64,000 nt of DNA, from NCBI RefSeq assembly GCF_000987955.1, contig NZ_LAZU01000008.1, positions 31,582 to 95,581 of the forward strand, read 5' to 3'. A model generated the notes under the pieces. That model did not search any database. It was given only the letters and a program-made list of their open reading frames with translations, and had not been told where the DNA came from. Of this stretch, positions 45,389-55,712 are shown one piece after another (position 1 is the stretch's first letter; every line of letters begins with the position of its first letter). Made by a program: the position numbers and the translations under genes. Origin of the DNA: Paenibacillus sp. DMB20. Its GTDB lineage: Bacteria > Bacillota > Bacilli > Paenibacillales > Paenibacillaceae.

Positions 45389-48300
45389 ATGATGACATAT
45401 AACAATGATGTGACGAACAAAGAGCAATTGCTCATGGAGCTGGACTCGCTTAGTTATTCGGACAGGATGAAGCGGATAGCGCTTCTGGGGCGCCAGCATA
45501 AAGGAGATGCGGATTATTCCGCGCTGCTCGTATCCTTGCTCGAAAGCGGCACCGCCTATGAGGCGCATTTGGCATTGACTGGTGCGGGTGTAGTGAATGA
45601 TGCTCGTGCGGTTTTGTTTGCCCTGAAGCATTCCAAGTCAGGAGTTAGGAGCCGGGCAGCCGGATTACTGCCGGAAGTGGTGACAGATCCGGACTTTTCG
45701 GTTGAATCCGAAATCGCCCTGATGTCGTATCATTGCCGCCGCCAATTGCTGCGGAGCATCGTGAATACATATCGTCAGGATTGGGCGGAACGTCTGCTGC
45801 CGCTCGTGCTTGACCGGTGGGGGGCACAAGAAGCGTCCTTATTATTGGCGGTGTGCAGCGAAGAAACGGTTCGCAGCAGGCTTCCTGAGCTGGGGTATGC
45901 GTTACGCAATTGGCGGCTCCTAACGAAGTACTATCCCGATCTGGTTGCAGCGTATTTCAAGAATGCTTTGCAGAACGCAACGCATCGGGAAAAGGTCAAT
46001 GTATGGTGGACGCTCTCATCGGCGATTGAAGTACTGAGTGTTACAAGACCGGCGATCGTGTTGGAATGTGCGCTTACGCTTGGGCCGACGGATATGATCC
46101 ATCCTGTGCTCAAGCAGCAATTGGGCATTCTGATTCAGGCCAGACCTGAGGACGTATTCGAACTGCTGACGCGTGAGGAGACACGGGAATATCTTTTGAA
46201 TCATGGCGTTCCGGAAGGCGTTTTGAAAAAGAGAAGATGGTTCACCACAGCGCAGTGGACCACGCTGACTACCTTGCTCGCAGATCAGCCCGTACATGCA
46301 GCCAAGGTGCTGGATACCCTTGCGCCGTCGCGCCGCGAAGCGATGTTTGATGCCGCTTATAAGGAAGACGAGCGGAAGACGCGCATTTTCCCTATGCCGC
46401 TGCTGGATGTACTGCCGCATCGACTGCGCGACAAGGAAGCTGCCCGCATGCTGGAACTTCGCGACATTCGTGATCATCGGGACGAAATGCTCGAAACGAC
46501 GGCGCGCCTTTTGATCGTCCATGCGCGGGAGAAGCTGGAGCAAGCCGTCCAGGTGTCTAATAGCGATGAGCGTGCTGCGGCCTATGCCCACCTTGTTCGG
46601 AGTACAGCGCTGTCCCGAAGCGGAATGGATGAGACGCTGCGTTTCCTGACTCGAATCAAAAACGACCAGGATCCGGTGCGCTGGGCTGTTATGGCCGAAC
46701 TCTCAAACTGTCCTGCTCCCATGTTTAAAAAAGAGCATGTGAACGATCTGACCGTGCTGGTGGATAGCGTGGTTGAAGCCAGGGACACTTCATACGGGAC
46801 AAGGTCCGCCACGGAGCAACTGGCTTTTGCCATACTGCGTGAACATGCATTGGAGCCGAAGGGCGATCTGTTCAAGTTCGCTTTGAGAACGTTTGGAAGA
46901 TTGACGATGCGGGACGGTCAGTTTGCGTTGTTCTCCATGGATTGGGATAGCATACCAAGTTCTGCACTGGAAGCGTTGTTCGATGAGATTTACGCCTTTG
47001 GCGTAGAAGCGAACAAGCGCGAAAACGTCAATGTGGTCCTGCGTATGGCTGATTTGTTCGGGAAAGCCGTGGATCGATTGCCAAAGCTTCAACTTCTGCT
47101 GGAGGAACTGCTGAAGGCTAAAACGGTATCGCCGCAGGCGGTCCATTATTGGCTGGCACCGTATGGAACCCGGGATGCGAGGGTGAGGGAACTGCTGGAC
47201 AGAGACCCATCCTTCATCTCATTCCACGACGTATTTATGCATCTGCATCTGAAGCGTCAGGAGTGGCTTACCCCGTTCATCTCGGGGCAAATCATCAAAG
47301 GCAAGCATCTATCGGGAAAAACGATTTATGTTGTGCCCGCCCATAACGGGTTTCACCGGTGGCTGCCGCGTCAGCAAAAGGCATTAGCTTCCCTGCTGGA
47401 ACGGGTGGCATTGGATGCCAAACGAAGTTTCCATGAACGTGCAGCGGCAATGCGGAGTTTGGCCGTCATGCCGGATTATGGTTCCGATCAACTGGAGGTC
47501 CTGCTGCAGGATCAGGAAGTGCATGTCGTCGAGGCAGCGCTTTACGCCTATTCGTTATGGGAAGAGCCGGAGAAGGCACTTCCTGTATTGCTGGGCAACC
47601 TGGATGGAGACCGTGCTCGAGTCGCCATGTACTCGATCCCCAGATGTTTGCGTAGGGTAAGCCCGGTCTTGTTGACGTCCATGCTGTCGGACCTGCTGAA
47701 CCGGGAGAAATTGAAAATCACGGTCAGAAAAGAGGCCATCCGGCTGCTTGGGGCTTATAAAAACAGCGAGAGCATGGCGCTTCTTATCCGTGAATACGAG
47801 AAACCGAATGTACACAAAGACGTGATGATCGCCATAGGTCACGCTGCCAGACAATGGCTCGATGATGAACGCAGCTGGACGATGATGCGTGCCATGGCTG
47901 CTTCTCCGCAGCGCGATATCGCAAGAAGCTTGCTTAACCAGTATGCTGGTGGGCTTCCCGTGGAGGCTCGGCCAAGGTATTTGCAGTTGATTATCGAGAT
48001 CGCAGGGCATGCTGATCCAGTTGTGGCAATAGAGGCTTTCCAAGCCATGAGCCTTTGGGTGAATGGAAGTGAGGAGAAGGTAGCGGCTTCCGCCAGCAGA
48101 ACGATTCTTGATTTGGAGGATAACGCCAGATGGAAGGCCGCGATGGATACCCTCATTGTGGCCTGCCGTGACGGAAAGGTGAATGATCGGGTCATCGGCG
48201 TTTGCACACAATTGGCCGACATGGAGACGAAGGCCGAATGGAATGCTGCCCCGGAGAGAGACCTTCCAGAGCGGCAGCGTCTGATGGCATTGATTGACAA

Positions 48301-48763
48301 GCTGACCTCGTTGCCTCCCAATGCAAGGCGGGTGCTCGTTCCTTTATATACGGGCATGATCGATGCTCTTAAATCCCAAGAAACCCTGAGATCAGCCGTG
48401 ATCAAGTTGTATTTGGCGATGGTGGAATGGAACCAGGCGGATCAGGCTGCGCTGCATTTGGACCCTGTGATTCAAATGGTGAACACGCATCCGCATCTGT
48501 TGGATTACGCCTACAGACAGATCGCTCGGGCAGCCGATGCCAGCCAGGCGTATTGGAGACCGGAGGCGATTCTGGACCTGGTGGACCATTTGAGAGATCG
48601 GCAGCCGTTTGCGGCCCAATATATCGGCCTTTCTTTGCTGAAGGTTGCGGGAACGTACCTTTTGTGGAACCAGGCTTGTACCGACCGTTTAAGAGCGTAC
48701 CGGAATCATGAACATGAGGCGATTCGTCTGGCGGCTCTGGATATATGGACGGTGCTTGAATGA
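45389..48763 (+). CDS. Large HEAT-repeat protein
   Basis: A 1124-residue protein made almost wholly of paired helices typical of HEAT repeats, for example LVSLLESGTAYEAHLALTGA, RAVLFALKHSKSGVRSRAAG and LEVLLQDQEVHVVEAALYAY. I see no enzyme motif, signal peptide or membrane helix, so it is probably a large scaffold. GGGGAG lies 6 bases before the ATG. An AAA ATPase gene starts 13 bases after its stop, so they form an operon. The function is unknown; a partnership with the ATPase is an inference from position. Confidence 0.8.
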   Translation: MMTYNNDVTNKEQLLMELDSLSYSDRMKRIALLGRQHKGDADYSALLVSLLESGTAYEAHLALTGAGVVNDARAVLFALKHSKSGVRSRAAGLLPEVVTDPDFSVESEIALMSYHCRRQLLRSIVNTYRQDWAERLLPLVLDRWGAQEASLLLAVCSEETVRSRLPELGYALRNWRLLTKYYPDLVAAYFKNALQNATHREKVNVWWTLSSAIEVLSVTRPAIVLECALTLGPTDMIHPVLKQQLGILIQARPEDVFELLTREETREYLLNHGVPEGVLKKRRWFTTAQWTTLTTLLADQPVHAAKVLDTLAPSRREAMFDAAYKEDERKTRIFPMPLLDVLPHRLRDKEAARMLELRDIRDHRDEMLETTARLLIVHAREKLEQAVQVSNSDERAAAYAHLVRSTALSRSGMDETLRFLTRIKNDQDPVRWAVMAELSNCPAPMFKKEHVNDLTVLVDSVVEARDTSYGTRSATEQLAFAILREHALEPKGDLFKFALRTFGRLTMRDGQFALFSMDWDSIPSSALEALFDEIYAFGVEANKRENVNVVLRMADLFGKAVDRLPKLQLLLEELLKAKTVSPQAVHYWLAPYGTRDARVRELLDRDPSFISFHDVFMHLHLKRQEWLTPFISGQIIKGKHLSGKTIYVVPAHNGFHRWLPRQQKALASLLERVALDAKRSFHERAAAMRSLAVMPDYGSDQLEVLLQDQEVHVVEAALYAYSLWEEPEKALPVLLGNLDGDRARVAMYSIPRCLRRVSPVLLTSMLSDLLNREKLKITVRKEAIRLLGAYKNSESMALLIREYEKPNVHKDVMIAIGHAARQWLDDERSWTMMRAMAASPQRDIARSLLNQYAGGLPVEARPRYLQLIIEIAGHADPVVAIEAFQAMSLWVNGSEEKVAASASRTILDLEDNARWKAAMDTLIVACRDGKVNDRVIGVCTQLADMETKAEWNAAPERDLPERQRLMALIDKLTSLPPNARRVLVPLYTGMIDALKSQETLRSAVIKLYLAMVEWNQADQAALHLDPVIQMVNTHPHLLDYAYRQIARAADASQAYWRPEAILDLVDHLRDRQPFAAQYIGLSLLKVAGTYLLWNQACTDRLRAYRNHEHEAIRLAALDIWTVLE

Positions 48764-48776
48764 GGTGAGCGAGACG

Positions 48777-49586
48777 ATGCTATATCTAAGTAACTTCAAA
48801 CTCTCTTCTACCATTTCCAGCAACCCGAATATCTATCCCGATCATGTGTTCAGGCACATTGCAGGGGAAGTTTTGCTGTTTGATCGAATCACGGTATTAT
48901 ACGGCAGTAATGGCTCCGGCAAATCCACCTTGCTGAATCTAATCGCCAACAAATTGGGAATCGCGGGCGCTGAGCGAATGACAAGTTATGGTCACAACGT
49001 GTACGCGCAGCGGTTTATCGAGGAAAGCAGCTACCAACTCGGGCATGATGAACAGGAGCGTCCCATATATAAGCTTCCCGACGGGAGCCGGTACATCAAG
49101 TCAGAGGATCTGTTGTATGAAATCAAGAAAATACAGCAGGAAAGCGTGCTCCGCGAAGGGCTGCTGCATGAGCAGTTCGTTCAGGGAAAGAGCAAGGCCG
49201 AGGTAGAAGAGCTGGAGCAGTCGTATGAATTCAAGAAGAAGATGGACATCCTTCAATTCGCTCAGGAGGAGTATTCGAACGGGGAGACCTCGATGCAATT
49301 TTTTGAGGAAAATTTGCTTCCCAGGCAACTGTATTTACTGGATGAACCGGAAACGTCTCTTTCTCCGGCGAATCAAATCAAGCTGGCCGAGCAAATGAAC
49401 GATCTGGCGCGTTATTTTGACAGTCAATTTATTATGGCTACGCACTCTCCCTTTGTTCTGGGTACGCTTCAGGCGAAGATCTACAATCTCGATGCCAAGA
49501 TTTTGCAAACGGCAGAATGGTTTGAACTGGACAATATAAAATTCTCTTACCGATTTTTTCATAAACATCAAAGATTGTTTGAATGA
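48777..49586 (+). CDS. AAA/ABC-type ATPase
   Basis: A 269-residue soluble ATPase. Walker A is VLYGSNGSGKSTLLNLIANK near residue 40; a signature-like stretch YSNGETSMQFFEENL comes near residue 165; Walker B is QLYLLDEPETSLSP near residue 182; the switch histidine is in FIMATHSPFVLGT. This is the compact RecF/SMC-like class of predicted ATPases, often found alone. It follows the HEAT-repeat gene by 13 bases with GAGGTGAG as its site. A terminator follows the stop. The role is unknown. Confidence 0.88.
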   Translation: MLYLSNFKLSSTISSNPNIYPDHVFRHIAGEVLLFDRITVLYGSNGSGKSTLLNLIANKLGIAGAERMTSYGHNVYAQRFIEESSYQLGHDEQERPIYKLPDGSRYIKSEDLLYEIKKIQQESVLREGLLHEQFVQGKSKAEVEELEQSYEFKKKMDILQFAQEEYSNGETSMQFFEENLLPRQLYLLDEPETSLSPANQIKLAEQMNDLARYFDSQFIMATHSPFVLGTLQAKIYNLDAKILQTAEWFELDNIKFSYRFFHKHQRLFE

Positions 49587-49604
49587 ATAGGTTTGAGTTT
49601 CCGC

Positions 49605-49639
49605 AAAGAGGTATCCTTGGAGTAAGGATATCTCTTTTT
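49605..49639 (+). terminator. Terminator of the HEAT/AAA operon
   Basis: AAAGAGGTATCCTT and AAGGATATCTCTTT form a 14-position stem (one G-T) with a 5-nt loop and T tail. Confidence 0.8.
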
Positions 49640-49826
49640 GGTATGGGTTCCCACAAAGGTATGTACTCGACTCAGGTATTTAAATATGCCACAATAGAGG
49701 ATCAGGTGCACAGGAGAATTGACCCTAAGCACAGCAATGCAAGCCGCAAGATCGCTTACCCATTTACGTTCCAATAACTTATACTAAATAGGCCAGAAAT
49801 ATATCTAAGGAGCTGCCGAATTCCAT

Positions 49827-51005
49827 ATGAACAAAAAAGAAGTCGCCAATATACGCAAGCAATTTAAGCTGGATCATGATTTACTGAATATTTACGATAT
49901 TCTCAATGTCTATATTACGAAGGAAACGAATGAAATCTATCACTGGGAGCGCCTGCCGTTCGAACTGGTGGATCGGGAGAAGCAAGAGTTATACATGGGT
50001 AACTTTAAAAAACTGCTGACCGGCGAACTGGATCAAAAATTGTTCGAATTGAGGTTCCAGGAAGCAGCGGAGGAACCGGCGCAGGTACTGCTTCACCAAG
50101 CTCTCGTGTCGGGTGATCCGGAAGAATGGCAGGACTTGATGCTGATGCTGGTGGATCGAATGCTGAAGGATGTCCAATATGAGCGGGATATGGTGGTCAC
50201 GTTCGTTCGGGGACAGTATTATTTGCCGACCAAGGCGAGAAACGATGAAGCGGAAGAGAGTGAGAAGAACGAGGTGTTCGCTCATCCGTTCATTTTATGC
50301 AGCGTGAATTCTACGGAGAAACAACGGAAGACGCTCTTGTTCGATTATGTGGAGCGGGAGTTCAAATACAACGTCATTGTAGATCCGATTATCAAGTTAA
50401 GTGCGCCGGAGCAAGGATTCCTGTACCCTAGCGTGACGGACAATTATTCCGATGTGAATCGGATTTTGTATTGTACGGGAAAATCGAATTTCCCGGATCC
50501 GCATTTTGTCGAACAGGTCTTGAACGGAGAAAGATCCGTGACGGCACTTGAAGAGCGAGCGATCTTCGAAGATATCGTCAAGGAAGTGGCCGGCGAACAG
50601 CTCGATTCAGCCACCATTGCCCAGGTTTACGAGGAAATCAACCGGGTGATCGAAATGAACGAAGAGACGAAGCAGGAAGAACCTCCGAAGCTGGATTATA
50701 AAGATCTGGAGCGCGTACTGAACGCAAGCGGCGTAGAGGACGTGACGACCGAGAAGGTGGAGCGGGCATTCGAAACCATCGTGGACGACAAGAACTATGA
50801 AATGAAAGCAACCAGCGTCATCCCGAAGTATACTTCCAAATCCATTAAGATCGAAACCAAGGTAGCTACGATTTCGGTGAGCCCGCAGGATTTAAGGTAT
50901 GTCAAACAGGTGACTTTCCAAGGTAAACGCTGCATCATGATTGAAGTCGATGAGGATGTCGCGATTGAAGGGTTTACGCTAGCTTCAGAGACGCTTTTAA
51001 GTTAA
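49827..51005 (+). CDS. DUF4317 domain-containing protein
   Basis: A 392-residue cytoplasmic protein matching DUF4317: the opening NKKEVANIRKQFKLDHDLLN, then YDILNVYITKETNEIYHWE, YVTFVRGQYYLP-like text in the middle (VVTFVRGQYYLPTKARNDE) and ILYCTGKSNFPDPHFVEQVL. The function is unknown. The C-terminal third contains a beta segment ending CIMIEVDEDVAIEGF. AAGGAG lies 13 bases before the ATG. It is downstream of the HEAT/AAA terminator, so it is probably separate. Confidence 0.88.
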   Translation: MNKKEVANIRKQFKLDHDLLNIYDILNVYITKETNEIYHWERLPFELVDREKQELYMGNFKKLLTGELDQKLFELRFQEAAEEPAQVLLHQALVSGDPEEWQDLMLMLVDRMLKDVQYERDMVVTFVRGQYYLPTKARNDEAEESEKNEVFAHPFILCSVNSTEKQRKTLLFDYVEREFKYNVIVDPIIKLSAPEQGFLYPSVTDNYSDVNRILYCTGKSNFPDPHFVEQVLNGERSVTALEERAIFEDIVKEVAGEQLDSATIAQVYEEINRVIEMNEETKQEEPPKLDYKDLERVLNASGVEDVTTEKVERAFETIVDDKNYEMKATSVIPKYTSKSIKIETKVATISVSPQDLRYVKQVTFQGKRCIMIEVDEDVAIEGFTLASETLLS

Positions 51006-51081
51006 ATCAGTTCCATTTCAGACAAGAACAGGTATCGTACGTACCCAATAAAAAGCACTAGCGCAACAGGAGATGACTTCG

Positions 51082-51381
51082 ATGAACAAAATGCTTTTGG
51101 TCTTGATTACGGCCGCAACCATGCTGACGGCTTGCCAATCGAACCAGGCGGATACCGGGAATGCCACAGGCAATAACGAACAATCCGCACAGACCGAGAC
51201 GGCGCAGCAAAACAACGAACCAGCCGAGGAAAGCCTAAACCACGGCGAGTGGTCTGCACTTCCCGAATATGACGTGATTGTTCGAAATATTGATTCGCAA
51301 GATTATTCCTTTCGAACGGTAACCGATAACGAAAACGTGCCTTTATCAGCATATCTGAGTGTACGGGCAGCAGCGCCTTGA
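51082..51381 (+). CDS. Small hypothetical lipoprotein
   Basis: A 99-residue protein with signal peptide and lipobox AATMLTACQS, then a Gln/Asn/Glu-rich linker and a short conserved-looking domain WSALPEYDVIVRNIDSQDYS. The last 12 or so residues (LSAYLSVRAAAP) look unlike a natural ending, so the gene may be truncated or frame-shifted near 51340. The ATG at 51082 is 10 bases after AGGAG; the earlier in-frame ATG is too close to it. Confidence 0.6.
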   Translation: MNKMLLVLITAATMLTACQSNQADTGNATGNNEQSAQTETAQQNNEPAEESLNHGEWSALPEYDVIVRNIDSQDYSFRTVTDNENVPLSAYLSVRAAAP

Positions 51382-51443
51382 TCTATAATAGGGGACGTGC
51401 ATGCAATGGTAAAATTCAATTACGAATGGAATAAGAGAACAGG

Positions 51444-52460
51444 ATGATCAAACAAAAAATGGCCGTAATCGGCTTAGGGCATATGGGCCGGCATATGATT
51501 CACCGCTTACTGCCCCAATATGCAGAGAAGATCGAATTGGTCGCCATTTGCGACAGTGATGAATCCAGTCTGCACCGGGAAGTCGCAGAAGCAGGGATTC
51601 GTCCACGGTTGTACACCGACTATCGCCAGCTGCTGGACGAGGTGACGCTTGACCTGGTATATATCGCGGTTCCGCCGTCCCTGCATTATGACGTGGCCCG
51701 GATCGCATTTGAGAAAGGCATCCACGTCTTCTGCGAGAAGCCGCTGGCCAATAGCTTGACCGAAGCCCGGAGTCTGGTGGAGCTGGCCGAGAAGGCCCAT
51801 GTGCTCCATGCGGTTCATTTCTCGCTTCCGCTTGACCCGGCTGTTCTGAAGCTGCAGAGATTGCTTGAGGAGCAGGTGATCGGCCGGATCCAAAGAATGG
51901 ATCTATACCTGGAGTTTCCGCAGTGGCCGAGGGCCTGGCAGCAGAATCCATGGATCGCGTCAAGACAACAGGGCGGATATCTGCTGGAGGTCGGCATTCA
52001 CTGGATCCAGATGATCCAGCAGGTGTTCGGGCCGATTACGCATGTGAAGAGCGAGATCGAGTTTCCGCCGGATTCGAATCAGTCTGAAAGCCGTGTCCAG
52101 GCCGTTCTCAAATTACATAATGAAATCGAGATTCACCTATCGGGAACCGACCAACGGGAAGGGGAGGAGCGTGTCTCCCTGGTGGTCTACGGTGAGGAAG
52201 GAACCTTGGCATTAGAGAACTGGCGCAACCTGTACCGAAGCGGCAAAGATACCGGCCTACAGCCTGTGCCTGTGGACGACGTCGTCAGCCCGCTGCCGAT
52301 CCTGAAGCAAATCATTCAGATTTTGAACGGAGAGTCCGGTCTCATTTATGATTTCCATGACGGGTATAACGCGCAGGTTGTTTTGGAAGCCCTGCGTAAG
52401 CCGGGTGAGGGTTTTAGGGATGTAAGGCCTCAATTGTTAGGGGATAAGAGATCATTTTGA
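51444..52460 (+). CDS. Gfo/Idh/MocA family oxidoreductase
   Basis: A 338-residue NAD(P)-dependent oxidoreductase. The Rossmann start is KMAVIGLGHMGRHMIHRLLP, then YIAVPPSLHYDVARIAFEKG and the family-wide HVFCEKPLANSLTEA with the catalytic EKP lysine. The C-terminal beta-sheet domain has GGYLLEVGIHWIQMIQQVFG. Such enzymes act on sugars, inositols or biliverdin-like compounds; the substrate is not evident. It has an AACAGG site only and stands alone. Confidence 0.88.
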   Translation: MIKQKMAVIGLGHMGRHMIHRLLPQYAEKIELVAICDSDESSLHREVAEAGIRPRLYTDYRQLLDEVTLDLVYIAVPPSLHYDVARIAFEKGIHVFCEKPLANSLTEARSLVELAEKAHVLHAVHFSLPLDPAVLKLQRLLEEQVIGRIQRMDLYLEFPQWPRAWQQNPWIASRQQGGYLLEVGIHWIQMIQQVFGPITHVKSEIEFPPDSNQSESRVQAVLKLHNEIEIHLSGTDQREGEERVSLVVYGEEGTLALENWRNLYRSGKDTGLQPVPVDDVVSPLPILKQIIQILNGESGLIYDFHDGYNAQVVLEALRKPGEGFRDVRPQLLGDKRSF

Positions 52461-52548
52461 ACGCAAAAAGCAAAGGCCGGGACCTCGTCAGTAATGGTGG
52501 GGTCTTCAAATATTAATCCGTTGACTTCAATAGAAGACGAGGTGCTAT

Positions 52549-55500
52549 ATGAAACAGGGGCTATACGAACAGATAATAAATAATCTTACTAGAAGAGAAT
52601 TATTGACTTTGGATAGTTCCTTATACGAAATTGGGATTGAGCCATTAGATCCGGAGGAAGCACGCAAGGTGCTCTCTAATTACTTAGGCACAGTGATTCG
52701 TAGGGCTTTGAAAATCATTCGGGAGAGTAGTAATGATGATGAGGCACTCCTCTTACAGGTACGTGCCTGCAATGAAATTATTGCCACTCTACGTAACACT
52801 CTGGACAATGAAGAATTAAGGGAGTGGCAGCTTGATGAACAGGGTGAGATTTTAACCTACGTCTATTCCAAACTAAATCATATTCGAGGCATCAAGGAGT
52901 CTAAGGTTCATCGTCCTACAACCCCCTTGTCTCAAAGTTCATTGTTTACGGGTTCCCATTCTGAGCCTAATATGATGAGTGAGCTTAAAGCAGAGATTAT
53001 TACTTCGGATCAGGTTGATCTGTTGGTTTCTTTCATTAAATGGAGCGGGCTACGCTTCCTAATGGAGCAGTTAGAGGAGTTCACGGCAAATGGAGGCCGT
53101 TTACGGGTCATAACAACGACCTACATGGAAGCGACGGATTACAAGGCTGTGACAGAACTAAGTAAACTCCCGAACACAGAAATCAAAATCTCATACGATA
53201 CAGAGCGAACACGGTTACATGCGAAGGCATATCTGTTTAAAAGAGGTACTGGATTTACTACAGCTTACGTCGGGTCATCTAATCTTTCAAATCCTGCTCT
53301 TACGAGTGGCTTAGAATGGAACTTAAAGGTTACGGAGAAGGATTCTTATGACGTCCTACGGAAAATAGAGGCAACCTTTGAGAGTTATTGGAACGATCGT
53401 GAATTTAAAAGTTTTTCCTTTGCGGATCAGGAGCATCAATTGCTTCTCCAGCAGGCACTTGGCAAAAAGAAAGAACATGAGCGAAATCAGTTAACCTTCC
53501 CATTTACCCTTACGCCTTACGATTACCAGAAGGAAATCCTTGAGAAGCTCGAGGCACAGAGAGTGATATATGGAAGAAAGAGAAATCTACTAGTGGCGGC
53601 TACGGGAGTAGGAAAGACGGTTGTTTCTGCTTTCGACTACAAACGGTTTGCCGACCGGAATCAAAAGACGAGATTACTCTTCGTGGCCCATCGTGAGGAA
53701 ATTCTAAAGCAAAGTTTGGACACCTTCCGTTTTATACTGAAAGACCTGAATTTTGGAGAACTTCACGTAGGGAATAACCAGGCCGATTCGATTGATCATC
53801 TATTTATTAGTATTCAAAGCTTCAATACTTTAAAGCTTACTGAAAAAACCACTCGGGATTTTTATGATTACATCATCGTTGATGAGTTTCATCATGCCGC
53901 GGCCCCTTCTTATCAAAGGCTACTGGCATATTATCAGCCACAAATTTTATTAGGTTTGACAGCTACGCCTGAGCGAATGGATGGGAAAGATATTTTGCAC
54001 TGCTTTAATGATACAATTGCAGCAGAGATTCGCCTAACAGATGCAATTGATCGAAAACTGCTTTGTCCCTTTCATTACTTCGGTGTGACGGATAGTATCG
54101 ATTTGTCTCAGGTCAAGTGGTCAAGGCGAGGATACGATCTAAATGAGCTTGAAAATTTATACTCCCATAATAAAATTCGGGCAAGCCAAGTTATAAACAG
54201 TCTAAAGAAATATGTAACCGATTTGGATGAAGTCAAGGGCCTCGGTTTTTGCGTGAGTGTTGCTCATGCACTTTACATGGCTAAAGTTTTCAATGAATCG
54301 GGGATAGCCGCGATTGCCTTGCATGGAAAGTCAAGCAAAGAGGAGCGGAACTCTGTGAAGAGACGATTAGTGTCAGGGGAAATCAAAGTGATCTTCGTTG
54401 TAGACCTTTATAATGAAGGGGTAGATATACCGGAGATTAACACGGTTTTATTCCTTCGTCCCACAGAGAGCTTGACCGTATTCTTACAACAGCTTGGCCG
54501 TGGACTTCGTTTGGCAGAAGGAAAAGAATGTTTAACGGTTCTTGATTTTATTGGGCAAGCCCATAAAGAATATAATTTCCAGGAGAAGTTTAGGGCTTTG
54601 CTTGGTAAAACAAAGCATTCTATACAGCATTATGTCGAGAATGGTTTCTCGAGCCTGCCACGCGGAAGCTTTATTCAGCTTGAGAGGCAAGCTCAGGAAT
54701 ACATCCTGAGAAATATTAAGCAAACCACAATCAATAAGAGAAGTCTTATTGAGAAGCTGAAACACTTTACAGAAGATACCGGATTAAGCCTGACACTTGA
54801 TCATTTTACTCATTATCACGGAATGAGTCTTTACGAGTTTTACGGTGGACGTAACGGGAAACGGACATTTCGAGGATTGATGGCTGAGGCGGGCCTGATC
54901 GAACCATTCGAATTCGAGAATATGGAGTATCTGACAAAACGTATTCCAGCTTTATTAAGCATAAACTCCCGAAGATTTCTAAGTTTTTTAATCGACTATC
55001 TTGAGGATCCTGGGAAATCCGCACGTACAGAAGAAGAACGACTGATGATAAATATGTTTTACTATACCTTCTACAGATCAGAACCGAAGAAACAAGGGTT
55101 TCTGGACATTAACCAGGCTGTTCAGTCTATTGTTTCCTGTAAAGAGTTCAGGGATGAGATCATTGAAATATTAAAGCATAATTACGCACACATTAACTTT
55201 GTTGATAAAAAGAATGAATTCCCATTCGTATGTCCATTAGACTTACATTGTACATATTCAACGGACCAAATTTTGGCGGCCTTTGGTTTTTGGAATGAAG
55301 AGAAGGCCCCAGCCTTTCGTGAGGGTGTGAAATATTTCGAGGATAAGAAAACGGATATTTTCTTTATTACGCTAAATAAATCCGATAAGGACTTTTCTCC
55401 TTCTACTTTGTATGAAGATTACGCCATAAATGAACGTCTGTTTCACTGGCAAACACAAAGTCGTATTTCGGAAGAAACGAATACGGCTAAGCGATATATC

Positions 55501-55701
55501 CATCATAAACAGACCGGGAACAGAATTGCATTATTTGTCCGTGAATACAAAGAAGAGAATAATTATACTTCGCCATTTGTTTTCTTAGGAGAAGCCGAGT
55601 ATGTGAGGCATGAAGGCAATAAACCAATGAGTATTGTGTGGAGGTTGAAAGAAGAGATGCCTCCGGAATTAATACCGGCAGCAAATAAAGCTATTGGGTA
55701 G
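52549..55701 (+). CDS. PLD nuclease-SF2 helicase-DUF3427 protein
   Basis: A 1050-residue multidomain protein. After an N-terminal helical part comes a phospholipase D-type nuclease domain (residues 125-285) with RLHAKAYLFKRGTGFTTAYV followed by GSSNLS, the H-x-K half-signature. A superfamily 2 helicase follows: Walker A LVAATGVGKTVVSAF (about 350), DEFHHA (about 443), GLTATPERMDG, and motif VI QQLGRGLRLAEGKE (about 647). DUF3427 fills residues 700-1045. Proteins of this layout lie in defence islands and probably cut foreign DNA. The NUDIX gene begins 12 bases after its stop. The composition is A+T-rich against the backbone. Confidence 0.9.
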   Translation: MKQGLYEQIINNLTRRELLTLDSSLYEIGIEPLDPEEARKVLSNYLGTVIRRALKIIRESSNDDEALLLQVRACNEIIATLRNTLDNEELREWQLDEQGEILTYVYSKLNHIRGIKESKVHRPTTPLSQSSLFTGSHSEPNMMSELKAEIITSDQVDLLVSFIKWSGLRFLMEQLEEFTANGGRLRVITTTYMEATDYKAVTELSKLPNTEIKISYDTERTRLHAKAYLFKRGTGFTTAYVGSSNLSNPALTSGLEWNLKVTEKDSYDVLRKIEATFESYWNDREFKSFSFADQEHQLLLQQALGKKKEHERNQLTFPFTLTPYDYQKEILEKLEAQRVIYGRKRNLLVAATGVGKTVVSAFDYKRFADRNQKTRLLFVAHREEILKQSLDTFRFILKDLNFGELHVGNNQADSIDHLFISIQSFNTLKLTEKTTRDFYDYIIVDEFHHAAAPSYQRLLAYYQPQILLGLTATPERMDGKDILHCFNDTIAAEIRLTDAIDRKLLCPFHYFGVTDSIDLSQVKWSRRGYDLNELENLYSHNKIRASQVINSLKKYVTDLDEVKGLGFCVSVAHALYMAKVFNESGIAAIALHGKSSKEERNSVKRRLVSGEIKVIFVVDLYNEGVDIPEINTVLFLRPTESLTVFLQQLGRGLRLAEGKECLTVLDFIGQAHKEYNFQEKFRALLGKTKHSIQHYVENGFSSLPRGSFIQLERQAQEYILRNIKQTTINKRSLIEKLKHFTEDTGLSLTLDHFTHYHGMSLYEFYGGRNGKRTFRGLMAEAGLIEPFEFENMEYLTKRIPALLSINSRRFLSFLIDYLEDPGKSARTEEERLMINMFYYTFYRSEPKKQGFLDINQAVQSIVSCKEFRDEIIEILKHNYAHINFVDKKNEFPFVCPLDLHCTYSTDQILAAFGFWNEEKAPAFREGVKYFEDKKTDIFFITLNKSDKDFSPSTLYEDYAINERLFHWQTQSRISEETNTAKRYIHHKQTGNRIALFVREYKEENNYTSPFVFLGEAEYVRHEGNKPMSIVWRLKEEMPPELIPAANKAIG

Positions 55702-55712
55702 GAGGTGAATCG

